Below, one piece after another: positions 17,772 through 26,866 of a stretch of 64,000 bases of DNA. A program made the position numbers and the translations under genes. The notes beneath the pieces are model-generated. The model made no database searches and was not told where the DNA came from. It worked only from the letters and a program-made list of their open reading frames with translations. The number at the start of each line of letters is the position of its first letter. The stretch's first letter is position 1. Origin of the DNA: Novipirellula aureliae (lineage in GTDB: Bacteria; Planctomycetota; Planctomycetia; Pirellulales; Pirellulaceae); NCBI RefSeq assembly GCF_007860185.1, contig NZ_SJPY01000001.1, forward strand, positions 953,132-1,017,131. The letters run 5' to 3'.

Positions 17772-17956
17772 TGTTGGTACGCTTCACTGTTTAAAGAAGT
17801 CGGCCATTCGCCTCGGGGCTTCATGGTGCAATTGGTGCAATTGTTGTGCTCCTGCGAATGCAGGTGTTTTCCGTCTAAGGATAGCGTGATCGAGGTAATT
17901 TCATTTGAATGTCCCGCGAACTGCGAAGTGAGTTCCAACTTACCTTTTCGCTGCAC
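17768..17956 (-). CDS. Small ORF resembling a single WD40 blade, linking DUF58 and acyltransferase
   Basis: A 62-codon ORF starts with GTG inside the DUF58 stop (TAGTG) and ends with a TGA inside the acyltransferase ATG (ATGA). Its segment FAGHSNEITSITLSLDGKHL looks like one WD40 repeat (GH near the start, DGK near the end). One blade cannot form a propeller, so it may be what remains of a longer WD40 gene, kept because it couples translation of its neighbours. A 9-bp tandem repeat lies inside it (TNCT/NNCT region). Function is unknown, and coding status rests on the overlaps and the WD40-like segment. Confidence 0.45.
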   Translation of the reverse strand: MQRKGKLELTSQFAGHSNEITSITLSLDGKHLHSQEHNNCTNCTMKPRGEWPTSLNSEAYQQ

Positions 17957-18858
17957 TAGCCGATTCTCCGGTTCGATACATAGTGATGCAGCGCATGGTC
18001 GAGCGGTTCATCGGTTTGGATCGTTACCAAATCAATGCGATTTCGTGTGCAAAGTTCACGAAGTTCGGATGCGTGATCGTCGAACCGCTTCAAATAGCCA
18101 CGGCGGATCAGGTCGGGATCAAGCTTAATATCGTCGGTTTGCCGTTCGAGATCTTGAAACTGGACATGCCCATGAAACGGAAAGTCGACTTCGTCGGGAT
18201 CGAGAATATGGAAGAATACAATCTCATGTTGTTGGGCACGGATTTGTGCAAGAACGCGTCCGAGCTTTTTGAGGTCTCCCATGGCATCGGACACCAGCAC
18301 GACAAGTCCTCGTCGTTTAAGGTTGGGCACGATGCTGGAAATGGCAGCCCCCAGATCGGTTTCCGATCCATCGATCGGGCGACACAAAGCATTCAACACG
18401 GCTTGCAAATGTGACGGGCGGTTGCGGGGCGGAATGTTCGCTCGCACGATGTGGTCGAACGTGATCACACCGACCGAGTCTTGCTGGGATAGCATCAAAT
18501 ATGCTAGCGATGCCGCCAGGCCCTGAACGTAGCGGTCCTTGTTGCCTTGGGTGCTACGACTCCCCCCATACATCATCGAGCCGCTGCGGTCGACCAGCAA
18601 CGTGCAGCGTAAGTTGGTTTCCTGTTCATGTTGGCGGATGGACAGCCGATCGCTTTTTGCGAATGCTTTCCAGTCCACGTCCTTGAGTTCGTCGCCACGG
18701 ACGTAGGGGCGATGCTCTTTGAATTCGACGCTGACACCTTTTTGAGGCGAGCGATGGCGTCCCGAGAAATAGCCCTCGACCGTCTGCCGAGCCAAAATCT
18801 GCAGTGACGCGACTCGCGCAAGCTGCTGTGGCGAAACGAGGTCGAGGATTCTGGTCAT
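17956..18858 (-). CDS. DUF58 protein with VWA-type metal site
   Basis: The 300-residue protein has the DUF58 core (RPYVRGDELKDVDWKAFAKS, residues 50-69) followed by a VWA-like MIDAS motif VDRSGSMM (Asp90, Ser92, Ser94) and LVVLVSDAMGDL near 205. No membrane helix is predicted. DUF58 proteins normally work with MoxR AAA+ ATPases and BatA-type VWA proteins; here the BatA operon begins 2.8 kb downstream and no moxR is in the window. Its stop overlaps the next GTG. Upstream AAAGAAAAGG is a plausible ribosome site. A deleted paralog sits at 15083-15184. Confidence 0.88.
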   Translation of the reverse strand: MTRILDLVSPQQLARVASLQILARQTVEGYFSGRHRSPQKGVSVEFKEHRPYVRGDELKDVDWKAFAKSDRLSIRQHEQETNLRCTLLVDRSGSMMYGGSRSTQGNKDRYVQGLAASLAYLMLSQQDSVGVITFDHIVRANIPPRNRPSHLQAVLNALCRPIDGSETDLGAAISSIVPNLKRRGLVVLVSDAMGDLKKLGRVLAQIRAQQHEIVFFHILDPDEVDFPFHGHVQFQDLERQTDDIKLDPDLIRRGYLKRFDDHASELRELCTRNRIDLVTIQTDEPLDHALHHYVSNRRIG

Positions 18859-18976
18859 GATGCGGATGCCTTTTCTTTCCGGAATAGAGTAGCATAGATT
18901 AACGATGAGGGATTTCTAGCGAAGTCCCCTACGGAAATTTTCAACGACCTGTTTTCTATAACGGAGCTTTAGAAGA

Positions 18977-19396
18977 ATGTCAGTCAATATCCAAGCCACA
19001 TACCATGGTAGTCTTCGCGTCGATGCGGTCCATGGGCCGAGCGGCGTCCAACTTCACACCGATGCGCCCGTCGACAATGGTGGCAAAGGATCGAGTTTTT
19101 CGCCCACGGATTTGGTCGCAACGGCTCTGGGCAGTTGTCTGTTGACAATCATGGGCCTCGTTGCCGAGCGACACGAAATCGATTTATCCGGGACGACGGT
19201 GAGCGTTACCAAGGAAATGGCCGCCGACCCGGTGCGTCGCATCGGCCGCCTTGAAGCGATCGTCACGATTCCGGCGGGCCGAGTGAACGATTCGAAGATG
19301 CGAGAGCGAATCGAAGCGGCAGCCCGAAAGTGTCCCGTCCACCAAAGCTTGCATCCCGATATCGAGGCACCGATCGAGTTTGTCTACGAAGCGTAG
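18977..19396 (+). CDS. OsmC/Ohr-family peroxide-reducing protein
   Basis: The 139-residue protein has the two conserved redox cysteines of the OsmC family: Cys54 in ALGSCLLT and Cys119 in RKCPVHQSL, plus FSPTDLVATA before the first. OsmC-family proteins are cytoplasmic dimers that reduce organic hydroperoxides. The upstream GGAG lies about 14 bp before the ATG. It is divergent from the DUF58 gene and followed by a convergent zinc-ribbon gene. The YhfA/OsmC branch fits better than Ohr, but the subgroup is not certain. Confidence 0.9.
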   Translation: MSVNIQATYHGSLRVDAVHGPSGVQLHTDAPVDNGGKGSSFSPTDLVATALGSCLLTIMGLVAERHEIDLSGTTVSVTKEMAADPVRRIGRLEAIVTIPAGRVNDSKMRERIEAAARKCPVHQSLHPDIEAPIEFVYEA

Positions 19397-19416
19397 TGTC
19401 CGATGTCATCGTCACT

Positions 19417-19632
19417 TTAGGGGGCTCCATCGATACGCTGTTGTTTGTCATGTTTTTTCGCATGCCTTGCCATGGCCTGCGGTTTGGCAGCAGCGGGTGA
19501 AGTTGCCGCTTTTTTCTTTTCTCCGACGAGATGCGATTCACTGCATTTGGGACATCGAACTCGCCTTCCCCTAAGCTCATCGGGAATGCTCAGTCGTTGA
19601 CCGCATTTCGTGCAGGTTAGTACGAGTGCCAT
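19417..19632 (-). CDS. Small zinc-ribbon protein
   Basis: A 71-residue protein with two CxxC pairs (Cys7/Cys10 and Cys27/Cys30) around SIPDELRGRRVR, the MJ0042-like zinc ribbon that is very common at the N-terminus of planctomycete proteins. The rest is Lys/Ala-rich and probably disordered. It could be a stand-alone metal-binding or nucleic-acid-binding peptide. It ends 20 bp from the convergent OsmC gene. Function unknown. Confidence 0.65.
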   Translation of the reverse strand: MALVLTCTKCGQRLSIPDELRGRRVRCPKCSESHLVGEKKKAATSPAAAKPQAMARHAKKHDKQQRIDGAP

Positions 19633-19821
19633 TTCGGCTCCGACAGTAACGATGATAGGAAAAGAAAGCGTAGGGAGTAACTGGAACCATCGTGCCGTCT
19701 GGCTTCTCGACGAGGGCTACGGTTTCTACCGGGGGCTGTGACACGTTTGCATATCAGTTTTTGCGGGCGTTCGAAGATTTGCGAAAAGATCTCTATCCAC
19801 TGCACGGTATCCACTGCAGGG

Positions 19822-19866
19822 TGATCTTACACACAGTGATCTCACACACAGTGATCTTACACACAA
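19822..19866. repeat. 15-bp tandem repeat, three copies, downstream of the permease
   Basis: TGATCTTACACACAG, TGATCTCACACACAG and TGATCTTACACACAA follow each other, then TGATCG. The array lies 32 bp beyond the stop of the NCS1 gene. A CACTGCA/TCCACTGCAGG duplication precedes it. Confidence 0.92.
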
Positions 19867-19897
19867 TGATCGTTTGATTTTGTTTAATCGTTGTTGT

Positions 19898-21280
19898 CTA
19901 CTGCGGTGCGCTAGGCATTGACAATATCTTTGTGGTCATGCCGATCTTGGCGAGTACTAGGTAGAGCACGAAGCCGACGATGATCGCTGCAACCGGTGGG
20001 CATGGCATCGCAAAATCGATGCCCAATCTTGGTGCTAAAGTGGGCCAGACACCGACGACGAATCCACATGCCCAAGAAATCCATCCCGCTGGATTGAACC
20101 CTGCACGCGGGCCAGGCCACTGCTTGCCAGCCAACAGATAATCAGCGGTCATTGCACCACAGATTGGCCCGAATGATGCGCCGATAAATCCGAAGACACC
20201 CGCTGCATTACCCGCCTGGCCTGACAAAACCAAGCCAATCGCACAAGCTGCACCGATGCCACACGAGACGAATGGATTGACACTTGGAAGCGTGTTTTTG
20301 AGACTCTCGGCAGCGATGAACGAGCTAAAGCAAGCAGGTGGAAAGGCCGCTAATGCCAACAGGAGCATGAAGACCTTTCCGGTCCCCGTCCCCATAATCG
20401 ACTCCATCAACTTGGTGGGTTCGAGTGGCGTTTCGCCGCCCGCGATCATGCCGCTTCCGTAAGTTCCCGCGACGATTAGTAGTGCCAAGCAACCGGTGAA
20501 GATCGTAACGCCAGCAACTCCGACCAAGCCGCCCAAGTGGACGTCCTTTTTGGTTGGGTTACTTGACGCGATGTCGACGCCCGCAGCACCTGCAGTGGCA
20601 AAGAAACCGACCACGTTTGCGATCAGAATGAACATCAAGTCCAATGATGAAACATTTAGGTCTGCGGTGACGCCCAGCATACTCGGCTCAAAACTTCCGA
20701 TACCCGAGAAGGTCTTGGCAAACAAAACCAAGAGGATGACTAGCGGGATGAGTGGCAAGTAGGTCGCTACTTTGGCAACATACGCGATTCCCTTCAAACC
20801 GACGAAGACCGCCAACAACGCCCACGCGATCGCAATTCCCATGTGGACCGCAGAACCACCGTCATGGCCTGCAAAACTGGCCACCAACATCGCAGAGAAG
20901 TATGCGTTAACGGCCAACCAACCGAATTGCAAGATACCCATAAAGAAGCCAGGCATGATAAAACCGCCTCTCACCCCGTAGGTGGACGTGCCGACCACGG
21001 CCAACGACAAGCCGGTCTTCATCCCCATCAAGCCGGGAGCTAGATAGCAGCAGAAGTGACAGACGAGGGCCGCAATGACGACTCCGAGCAAGGCGATCGC
21101 AAGCCCATGTCCAAGCACTCCGCCTGCTGTCGCCGCACCACTGGCGGGAACATTGTCCCAAAAAACAAACCACAACATAATTCCCGCGTAGGTTTGGGCC
21201 GTGCTTTTGAACCACGGCATTCGGCCTTCTTGTGGGACAGGTTTAGCTGACGCGACATAGTGCGGTAAGTTCGTTGCCAT
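19898..21280 (-). CDS. NCS1-family permease (cytosine/purine or related)
   Basis: Starting at ATG 21280 (MATNLPHYVASAKPV) gives 460 residues with about 12 hydrophobic segments. The order of helices and motifs such as YAGIMLWFVFWDNVP in helix 1, GFFATAGAAGVDIAS in the middle and SFGPICGAMTADYLL near the end fit the nucleobase:cation symporter-1 family (CodB type). These import cytosine, purines, hydantoins or thiamine-like compounds with Na+ or H+. The neighbours give no hint of substrate. A longer frame upstream exists but would place polar sequence before helix 1. Confidence 0.85.
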   Translation of the reverse strand: MATNLPHYVASAKPVPQEGRMPWFKSTAQTYAGIMLWFVFWDNVPASGAATAGGVLGHGLAIALLGVVIAALVCHFCCYLAPGLMGMKTGLSLAVVGTSTYGVRGGFIMPGFFMGILQFGWLAVNAYFSAMLVASFAGHDGGSAVHMGIAIAWALLAVFVGLKGIAYVAKVATYLPLIPLVILLVLFAKTFSGIGSFEPSMLGVTADLNVSSLDLMFILIANVVGFFATAGAAGVDIASSNPTKKDVHLGGLVGVAGVTIFTGCLALLIVAGTYGSGMIAGGETPLEPTKLMESIMGTGTGKVFMLLLALAAFPPACFSSFIAAESLKNTLPSVNPFVSCGIGAACAIGLVLSGQAGNAAGVFGFIGASFGPICGAMTADYLLAGKQWPGPRAGFNPAGWISWACGFVVGVWPTLAPRLGIDFAMPCPPVAAIIVGFVLYLVLAKIGMTTKILSMPSAPQ

Positions 21281-21576
21281 TGAGTTGTCTTTTGCGGGAA
21301 ATTGGTGAGGGGGAAGGGAGTGCTCATGCCCATCGCAAGAGTATAGCCGCGATGAAGCACCGGTAAACCAGGCTAAGGTAAAGAGATCTGCCATCGTGGC
21401 GAATATCGTCAAGACCTTCGTGCGCGATCACTTAGCGGGCGAAAGGCTTGACGACTTCCGCTGCCCAAAGATTAAGCGGTGGCAAGCTGCGAGCGAGAAT
21501 TGCTTCACAGAGGGCATCTCCGCGAGTAGAATCCGAATCAACGAATGATTTACACCCCAGAGCGAGGACTGAATGG

Positions 21577-22671
21577 ATGGCAAGCGAATTAACTTATTCC
21601 GAAAGCGAAGTTCAAGGACTGAAGGCACAAGAGGCAAAGGACTATTGCATCGAACTGATGCGACAATTAGCCGCTCGTGAAGGAGGGCCAATTTCTCCAG
21701 GCGAAGTCCAGTTGCAAGAACTTCAATACGAACTGGAAGTGAAGGAGGCGGAAGCCGAGGACAATCGACAACGCGAAGCTCATCTGGAACGCATGAAAGA
21801 ACTTGAGCTGGAGATAGAACGAGAGAAAGCAGAATGGGCTAAGGCGGAACGATTGGCCGATGATCGGCGCGAACGTTACGCCAAAGTGATCAGCCAAGTT
21901 GCCGAGTCACAAGAAAAACTGAGTGTTCAGTTGGATCGAGCGACGCGGGAACACAACGTCAAGCTGCAAATGATGCAGTCCGAACATGATGCTCGCCGCA
22001 CGGCTCTGCAACAGGAACTCGAAGAGCTGACCAATCAGCGTGATACATTGGTCGAAGAAATTGGCAAGTTGGCCGACTTGAATACGGCTGCCGAGGATGT
22101 CGATCGTTTGCGATCGGAAATAGAAGAGAAACGTGCCGATGCAACACGGCATCAAAAACAATTGGATGATGACATCGAAGCGGCGGCATTTGAAAAAGAA
22201 AAAGAACTCAAACGTATCCGACGCGAACAGGACTTGACTTTGGCCGAACTCGAAGCGACCCATCGCAAACAACTTCTCGAAGCAAAATCGGATGCACTCG
22301 ATGCAATGCTGAAGGACCTGGGGATGGCCAAAATCAATCCCATTGAACTGGAACAACTTCGCCAACAAGCGGCTGAACAACGATCACTTGCCGAGCAGGA
22401 AGTCGAATCGATTCGGCAAAGTGCAATCGACGAGTTCAAACGACAATTCAATGTCACGGCGGGTGAACCGTTGGACGTGACCGATTTGTTCTACCGCGAA
22501 AAAGCGTTGCAGGAAGACAATCAATCGTTGGAAAAACACGTCCAGAAATTGGAGTCCGAAATCGCTCGGATGCGGACGCATATCGAAAGCGAATCGTCAC
22601 GAGTTGCATCCGCAATCGAGGCCGCTCGTACCAACATCCAAAATAACATTGAACCGGGTGTGAAACGCTAA
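21577..22671 (+). CDS. Coiled-coil protein of unknown function
   Basis: The ATG at 21577 follows GAGG; a longer in-frame extension upstream looks non-coding. The 364-residue product is almost wholly heptad-patterned, rich in Glu, Lys, Gln and Arg, with no signal peptide or membrane helix. A short break is centred on PISPGEVQLQ near residue 38 and another on NVTAGEPLDVTDLFYREKAL near 295. Such proteins often act as cytoskeletal or scaffold elements, but no family was recognised. It stands alone, divergent from the permease and convergent with the GH5-like gene. Confidence 0.8.
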   Translation: MASELTYSESEVQGLKAQEAKDYCIELMRQLAAREGGPISPGEVQLQELQYELEVKEAEAEDNRQREAHLERMKELELEIEREKAEWAKAERLADDRRERYAKVISQVAESQEKLSVQLDRATREHNVKLQMMQSEHDARRTALQQELEELTNQRDTLVEEIGKLADLNTAAEDVDRLRSEIEEKRADATRHQKQLDDDIEAAAFEKEKELKRIRREQDLTLAELEATHRKQLLEAKSDALDAMLKDLGMAKINPIELEQLRQQAAEQRSLAEQEVESIRQSAIDEFKRQFNVTAGEPLDVTDLFYREKALQEDNQSLEKHVQKLESEIARMRTHIESESSRVASAIEAARTNIQNNIEPGVKR

Positions 22672-22729
22672 GGCACGCCAAAAACACAAATGTGAATGGC
22701 GTGTGCTGCTTTGGTGTAGCGGGAAAGCC

Positions 22730-23671
22730 TCAAGGGTCTTCTTGTATCTGACGGATCTTTTCGGCACCAAAATGATTGTCCTTGTCCCAAAAACTGTACG
22801 AATCTCCGTTGTCCCAGCCGTGCCAATGGTAGGTTTCCTTGACGTGTTGTCCGCGTTTTTTCAAGTTCCGCAGTGCATCTTGGAGCCCTTGAAGTGCCAA
22901 CACATTTCCGTTCCTCGTCGATGAGGCGTTGTAGACATCACCTCGATTGAGGGCTGCACCGAATTCGGTGATGTAAATGTCGTTGCTGACCCCCGATAGG
23001 CTGGTTTGAATGAGCTGCGAATAGTTCCCTAACGATTGCTGCCCACGCGGCAACCAATTGGGGTAAAAGTGGTACGCCAAGTCTCCGGTCCAGCCTGCCT
23101 TAGCGACCGACTGAATGTCTTCCGCGTAGCCAATTCCATTGAGGATGCAGCGTTCTTCGGGCAAACCAGCCTTAGCGATGAGAGTATTCATTGCCTGCAA
23201 ATACTCTTCAGCAGACCGATAGCCAAACGGTTCATTAAAGACCTCAAATTTGACGTCTTGTAGATGCTTGACCCGTTCATAGACGATCTTCCATGCTGCC
23301 GCCATTTCGGCTAGATCGTTGACACGGCCATTGCCATGCTCGATTTCACCCGGTTGGTTCGTGTCGTTCATGCACACGATACCTCGACTGCCCAACTTCG
23401 CAAAAAGGGTCAACATCTCGGTGAGTGCCTCGGAGTCATGGCAGGTTTCGACGTTGACCAACATGCGGAAATGATCAAAGTGTGACTCTTGTATTCTGGC
23501 GATGTCTTTTTCGTCATAATCGTATTGGTAAACGCCTGGCAGAAACGCGCCTTGGTTCGACGAGCCATGGGTCCGCGGCAAATTCATTCCGCCAGCATGA
23601 CTAAAACCCGTGAAGCTCAATACGATTCCGGTTGCCCAGAAAGACGTTAGCAAGGTGTTTTGGAAAATCAT
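22730..23671 (-). CDS. Exported GH5-like (clan GH-A) glycoside hydrolase
   Basis: From ATG 23671 the 313-residue protein starts with a signal peptide (MIFQNTLLTSFWATGIVLSF). It has the two glutamates of clan GH-A: EVFNEPFGY (acid/base after Asn) near 150 and IYITEFGAAL (nucleophile) near 235, with YHFYPNW between them and YHWHGWDNG near the C-terminus. This fits GH5 or a close relative acting on beta-glucans or mannans, but the exact family cannot be decided by eye. An earlier Met (23707) would extend the leader by 12 residues. Confidence 0.75.
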   Translation of the reverse strand: MIFQNTLLTSFWATGIVLSFTGFSHAGGMNLPRTHGSSNQGAFLPGVYQYDYDEKDIARIQESHFDHFRMLVNVETCHDSEALTEMLTLFAKLGSRGIVCMNDTNQPGEIEHGNGRVNDLAEMAAAWKIVYERVKHLQDVKFEVFNEPFGYRSAEEYLQAMNTLIAKAGLPEERCILNGIGYAEDIQSVAKAGWTGDLAYHFYPNWLPRGQQSLGNYSQLIQTSLSGVSNDIYITEFGAALNRGDVYNASSTRNGNVLALQGLQDALRNLKKRGQHVKETYHWHGWDNGDSYSFWDKDNHFGAEKIRQIQEDP

Positions 23672-24119
23672 CGATTGAATCCTTCGGTAAGTTGCTGACC
23701 CCCTCAAGCGAGAGGATGTTTAAGAAACGTCGATTTTAGTGGCGGAAGCTTTTGAGTAAAGGCGAACGATAAACCAACCGAAGGGATTTCAGCCCTCAGG
23801 ATGGCGGTCGAACGCAGCGAACACCGCTGAAATCCGGACGACGAAGGGACTATCGACATCCCAACAAGATCCACGACTGCTTTGTCACAACGAAGAATTG
23901 GGGTAAGAATCTATCGTGGCTGTGGCTTTCCGTTGTAACTTACTGGGGCAAGATCCCCCAGCCACTCTTTTGCCAAGCCTAAAATCAAGCGGCGACAAAG
24001 CACTTCATTAAAACGCTTCGTTGAACGGTAGGGTGGTTGAACGGAAAAAGAAACGAGTGTCTCAAAACAATGATTCACAGCGATGGCAAAATTTTCAGCG
24101 ATGGTAAATAGGACGAAAC
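23672..24119. other. Intergenic region with one inverted repeat
   Basis: No gene is seen. GGATTTCAGC (23784-23793) and GCTGAAATCC (23826-23835) are perfect inverted repeats 32 bp apart, so transcripts from either side could form a hairpin. There is no T-run, so it is not a standard terminator. Confidence 0.55.
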
Positions 24120-25016
24120 ATGGACGAGTCGATTCAAAACAAGCTACCACAAAACAAGCTACCAATCGTCTCTCTGCGTATCGGGGCGTTTCTTTGTTTT
24201 GCTGGTTGGACTTGGGCACACTTTTATTGGGAAGGACCCTACAATGCGTTGCTTTGGCATGAGAGGGCATTTGAACTTGCAGGCCGCTTGGGCCTCGATT
24301 GGGATCGATTTGTTGGATCCGGTGCAGATGACGGCTTTGTGCAAAAATGGATCGCCAGAATCGGTTGGCTGTACCTGGGATGTACCATTCTGACGCTGAC
24401 TGTCAGAAAAAAATCCTGGGTACAGATGTCCGCCTTGGTGTTGGGTAGCGGGTTGCTGACGCTACTCAGTTACGCGGCCTACGTTTCATCGCAGTACCAG
24501 TTGCCGATGTTCGTTGAACAGGGCGGCCAGATATTGATGCCCATTCTGCTTGTCATGGCGTTAACCTTTGGGGTGACTCAGCGGGCGACCGTGGTCACCG
24601 CAATGATTGCCGTGATCACGACCTTTGCCGGTCATGGTTGTTATGCGCTTGGCCTTTGGCCGACACCCGGAAAATTTTGTGGCATGACAACCCTGATTCT
24701 CGGCGTTGAGTACCCTACTGCTCAAACGCTACTGCGAATCGCAGGCGTCCTCGATTTCTTGGTGTGCATTGGTATTTGCATTCCATGTACACGCCGGGTG
24801 AGTGCTTTGTATGCAACCCTCTGGGGGTTTTTGACCTCCATCGCGCGTCCGGTCGCCGGTATGTCGTGGGGACTCATTTATTGGGGAGCAGACCATTATC
24901 TTCACGAAGCAGTGTATCGAGCGCCACACTTTCTTGTTCCTTTTTATTTGTTTCTAATAGGGCGGCAGCCTTCCAAACCAAACAAACCCAATCGCCCAGT
25001 CCATGATCCAAAATAA
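24120..25016 (+). CDS. Multi-pass membrane protein of unknown function
   Basis: The 298-residue product has about seven hydrophobic segments (near 16-36, 77-95, 100-122, 138-154, 157-181, 204-223, 229-248) and a Lys/Pro/Asn-rich tail. The N-terminus contains an in-frame 15-bp duplication (NKLPQNKLP; 24135-24149 and 24150-24164). No family was recognised. It overlaps the PhoD-like gene by 14 bp, so the two are probably co-expressed. Its TAA stop is in another 15-bp tandem duplication (25013-25042), which also codes the N-terminus of the phosphatase (NKHRINKHR). Confidence 0.75.
   Translation: MDESIQNKLPQNKLPIVSLRIGAFLCFAGWTWAHFYWEGPYNALLWHERAFELAGRLGLDWDRFVGSGADDGFVQKWIARIGWLYLGCTILTLTVRKKSWVQMSALVLGSGLLTLLSYAAYVSSQYQLPMFVEQGGQILMPILLVMALTFGVTQRATVVTAMIAVITTFAGHGCYALGLWPTPGKFCGMTTLILGVEYPTAQTLLRIAGVLDFLVCIGICIPCTRRVSALYATLWGFLTSIARPVAGMSWGLIYWGADHYLHEAVYRAPHFLVPFYLFLIGRQPSKPNKPNRPVHDPK
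24135..24164. repeat. 15-bp in-frame tandem duplication at a gene start
   Basis: CAAAACAAGCTACCA occurs twice in direct succession and duplicates five residues of the N-terminal cytoplasmic tail of the membrane protein. Confidence 0.95.
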
Positions 25017-26847
25017 ACACCGTATAAATAAACACCGAATATTCGTACTCTTCTACTTGGCCATGCTCTTTGCCGACGCTTCGCTTTTCGCTCAGCAACA
25101 GAGCCAACGGCCCGCTCGAGCCGACCTATCGATCCCCGATGTCGAGCGGAGTGAGGTGATTTGTTTTGCGTTGTACACGGTCCACGACAAGACCCTTAAA
25201 CTGACTGCCCAACTTTATCCTCTTGAAAAAGGCGACCCCAAGACGGCTCGTTTGGAAATCCTCAAAGGTGTCCAGTGGTTGGAAGTTGCCAAGGCGGACG
25301 TAATCGAAGCAGGATGGACCGCACCCTTTCGCGTCGAAAACTGGGATGACACCCGCGCGTACCGCTATCGTGTGCGGCATGGTGCGGATGCGAAGTATGA
25401 AGGCGTTATCCGCAAAAACCCTGTGGACAAAGCTGAGATGATTGTCGCTGGATTTACCGGCAACTCGATTCAACCGGCTCACGGTGGCGATATTTCTCGT
25501 CAGGATCTCCTTGAAAACGTGAAGAAGATCGATGCCGACGTACTGTTCTTTTCCGGCGATCAAGTCTACGACCACCATCGCCATTATGCGGCATGGCTAA
25601 AATTCGGGCGAGACTTCGGAGATATCATCAAAGACCGTCCGACGATCTGTTTGCCCGATGACCACGATGTCGGACAACCCAACCTGTGGGGCGAAAGCGG
25701 AAAGATCTCGACGCTCGGCGGTGCCGCCGACGGAGGTTATTCTCAACCTGGCGTTTATGTCCAGGAAGTGGAACGAGCGCAAACGAGCCATCTGCCCGAC
25801 CCGGTCGACCCGCAAAGGATTGGCCAAGGCATTGGCGTCTATTTCACCAATTTGAATTGGGGGAATGTCGACTTCGCGATTCTAGAAGACCGCAAGTTCA
25901 AGACCGGTCCAGCGGGGCGAGTTCCCAAACAAGGGCCGCGACCTGATCATATTCGCAATCCCGATTATGATCCCGCCAGTGTCGATGTGGAGGGTGCCAT
26001 TTTGCTGGGCCAACGACAACTCGATTTCATTGATGACTGGGCCCAAGATTGGAAAAATGCAAAGATGAAAGTTGCATTGTCGCAAACGATCTTTTGTGGA
26101 GGTGCTCACATTCACGGCACCGCGAACGGTCGGCTGCATGCCGATATGGACTCCAACGGTTGGCCACAAAGCGGACGCAATCGTGCACTCCGATCGTTAC
26201 GCAAAGCGTTCGCGTTCCACTATGCGGGTGATCAACACCTAGCCACGATCTTTCATCACGGCATTGACGAACACCGCGACGCGATCTGGTCGTTCTGTGT
26301 TCCCTCCATCGCCAACCTTTATTTGCGTTGGTGGAAACCGCTTGAACCGGGAACGAATCGTGAACCGGGCAGCTTCGAATACACGGGGGATCAAGTCGAT
26401 GGATTCGACAACAAAGTCACCAACTACGCAGCCGCGAACCCTGAGGAAACACCGGCGGGCAACTTGTTGAACACGCGCGCGGCGGGTTTTGGCATTGTGC
26501 GTCTCAATACGAAAACACGCCAGATCACGATGGAATGTTGGCCACGAAACGTCGACATCACCGATCCCGCCGCCAGGCAATACCCGGGATGGCCCCGCAC
26601 GATCTCGCAATTCGACAACTACAATCCACCATCGTGGGGAAAGCTTGACGCGTTGACGTTTGACGTCGATTCACCCGTTGTCCAACTAATCGATTCGGAG
26701 AACGCCGAAATTCTATATACGGTTCGTGTGAACGGGCGTCGTTTTGTGCCTCATGCGCCGCGCGGTCGAACGTTCGTCATCAAAGCGGGCAAAGACGCTC
26801 CGGAAACGATCGTGAAAGAAAAAGCTCGCGTGGGCGACGATGGGTAG
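25003..26847 (+). CDS. PhoD-like metallophosphatase, exported
   Basis: The 614-residue product has a hydrophobic N-terminal segment (IFVLFYLAMLFADASLFA) consistent with export. The metallophosphatase motifs of the PhoD family are present: FFSGDQVYDHH near 185, LPDDHDVGQ near 218 and FHYAGDQHLATIFHHG near 405, with the N-terminal beta domain before them. PhoD enzymes are Ca/Fe-dependent alkaline phosphatases or phosphodiesterases that free phosphate from organic esters. The ATG lies inside the preceding gene (14-bp overlap); the first codons fall in a 15-bp duplication. The stop TAG (26845-26847) lies in a 16-bp duplication. Confidence 0.85.
   Translation: MIQNKHRINKHRIFVLFYLAMLFADASLFAQQQSQRPARADLSIPDVERSEVICFALYTVHDKTLKLTAQLYPLEKGDPKTARLEILKGVQWLEVAKADVIEAGWTAPFRVENWDDTRAYRYRVRHGADAKYEGVIRKNPVDKAEMIVAGFTGNSIQPAHGGDISRQDLLENVKKIDADVLFFSGDQVYDHHRHYAAWLKFGRDFGDIIKDRPTICLPDDHDVGQPNLWGESGKISTLGGAADGGYSQPGVYVQEVERAQTSHLPDPVDPQRIGQGIGVYFTNLNWGNVDFAILEDRKFKTGPAGRVPKQGPRPDHIRNPDYDPASVDVEGAILLGQRQLDFIDDWAQDWKNAKMKVALSQTIFCGGAHIHGTANGRLHADMDSNGWPQSGRNRALRSLRKAFAFHYAGDQHLATIFHHGIDEHRDAIWSFCVPSIANLYLRWWKPLEPGTNREPGSFEYTGDQVDGFDNKVTNYAAANPEETPAGNLLNTRAAGFGIVRLNTKTRQITMECWPRNVDITDPAARQYPGWPRTISQFDNYNPPSWGKLDALTFDVDSPVVQLIDSENAEILYTVRVNGRRFVPHAPRGRTFVIKAGKDAPETIVKEKARVGDDG
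25013..25042. repeat. 15-bp tandem duplication over a stop codon and the next gene's start region
   Basis: ATAAACACCGTATAA followed by ATAAACACCGAATAT (13/15). The TAA at 25014-25016 ends the membrane protein; in the other frame the repeat codes NKHRINKHR of the phosphatase leader. Confidence 0.9.
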
Positions 26848-26866
26848 CTACGACGATGGGTAGCTA
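26835..26866. repeat. 16-bp tandem duplication over the phosphatase stop
   Basis: CGACGATGGGTAGCTA occurs twice without mismatch (26835-26850, 26851-26866); the TAG of the first copy is the stop codon. Confidence 0.95.
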
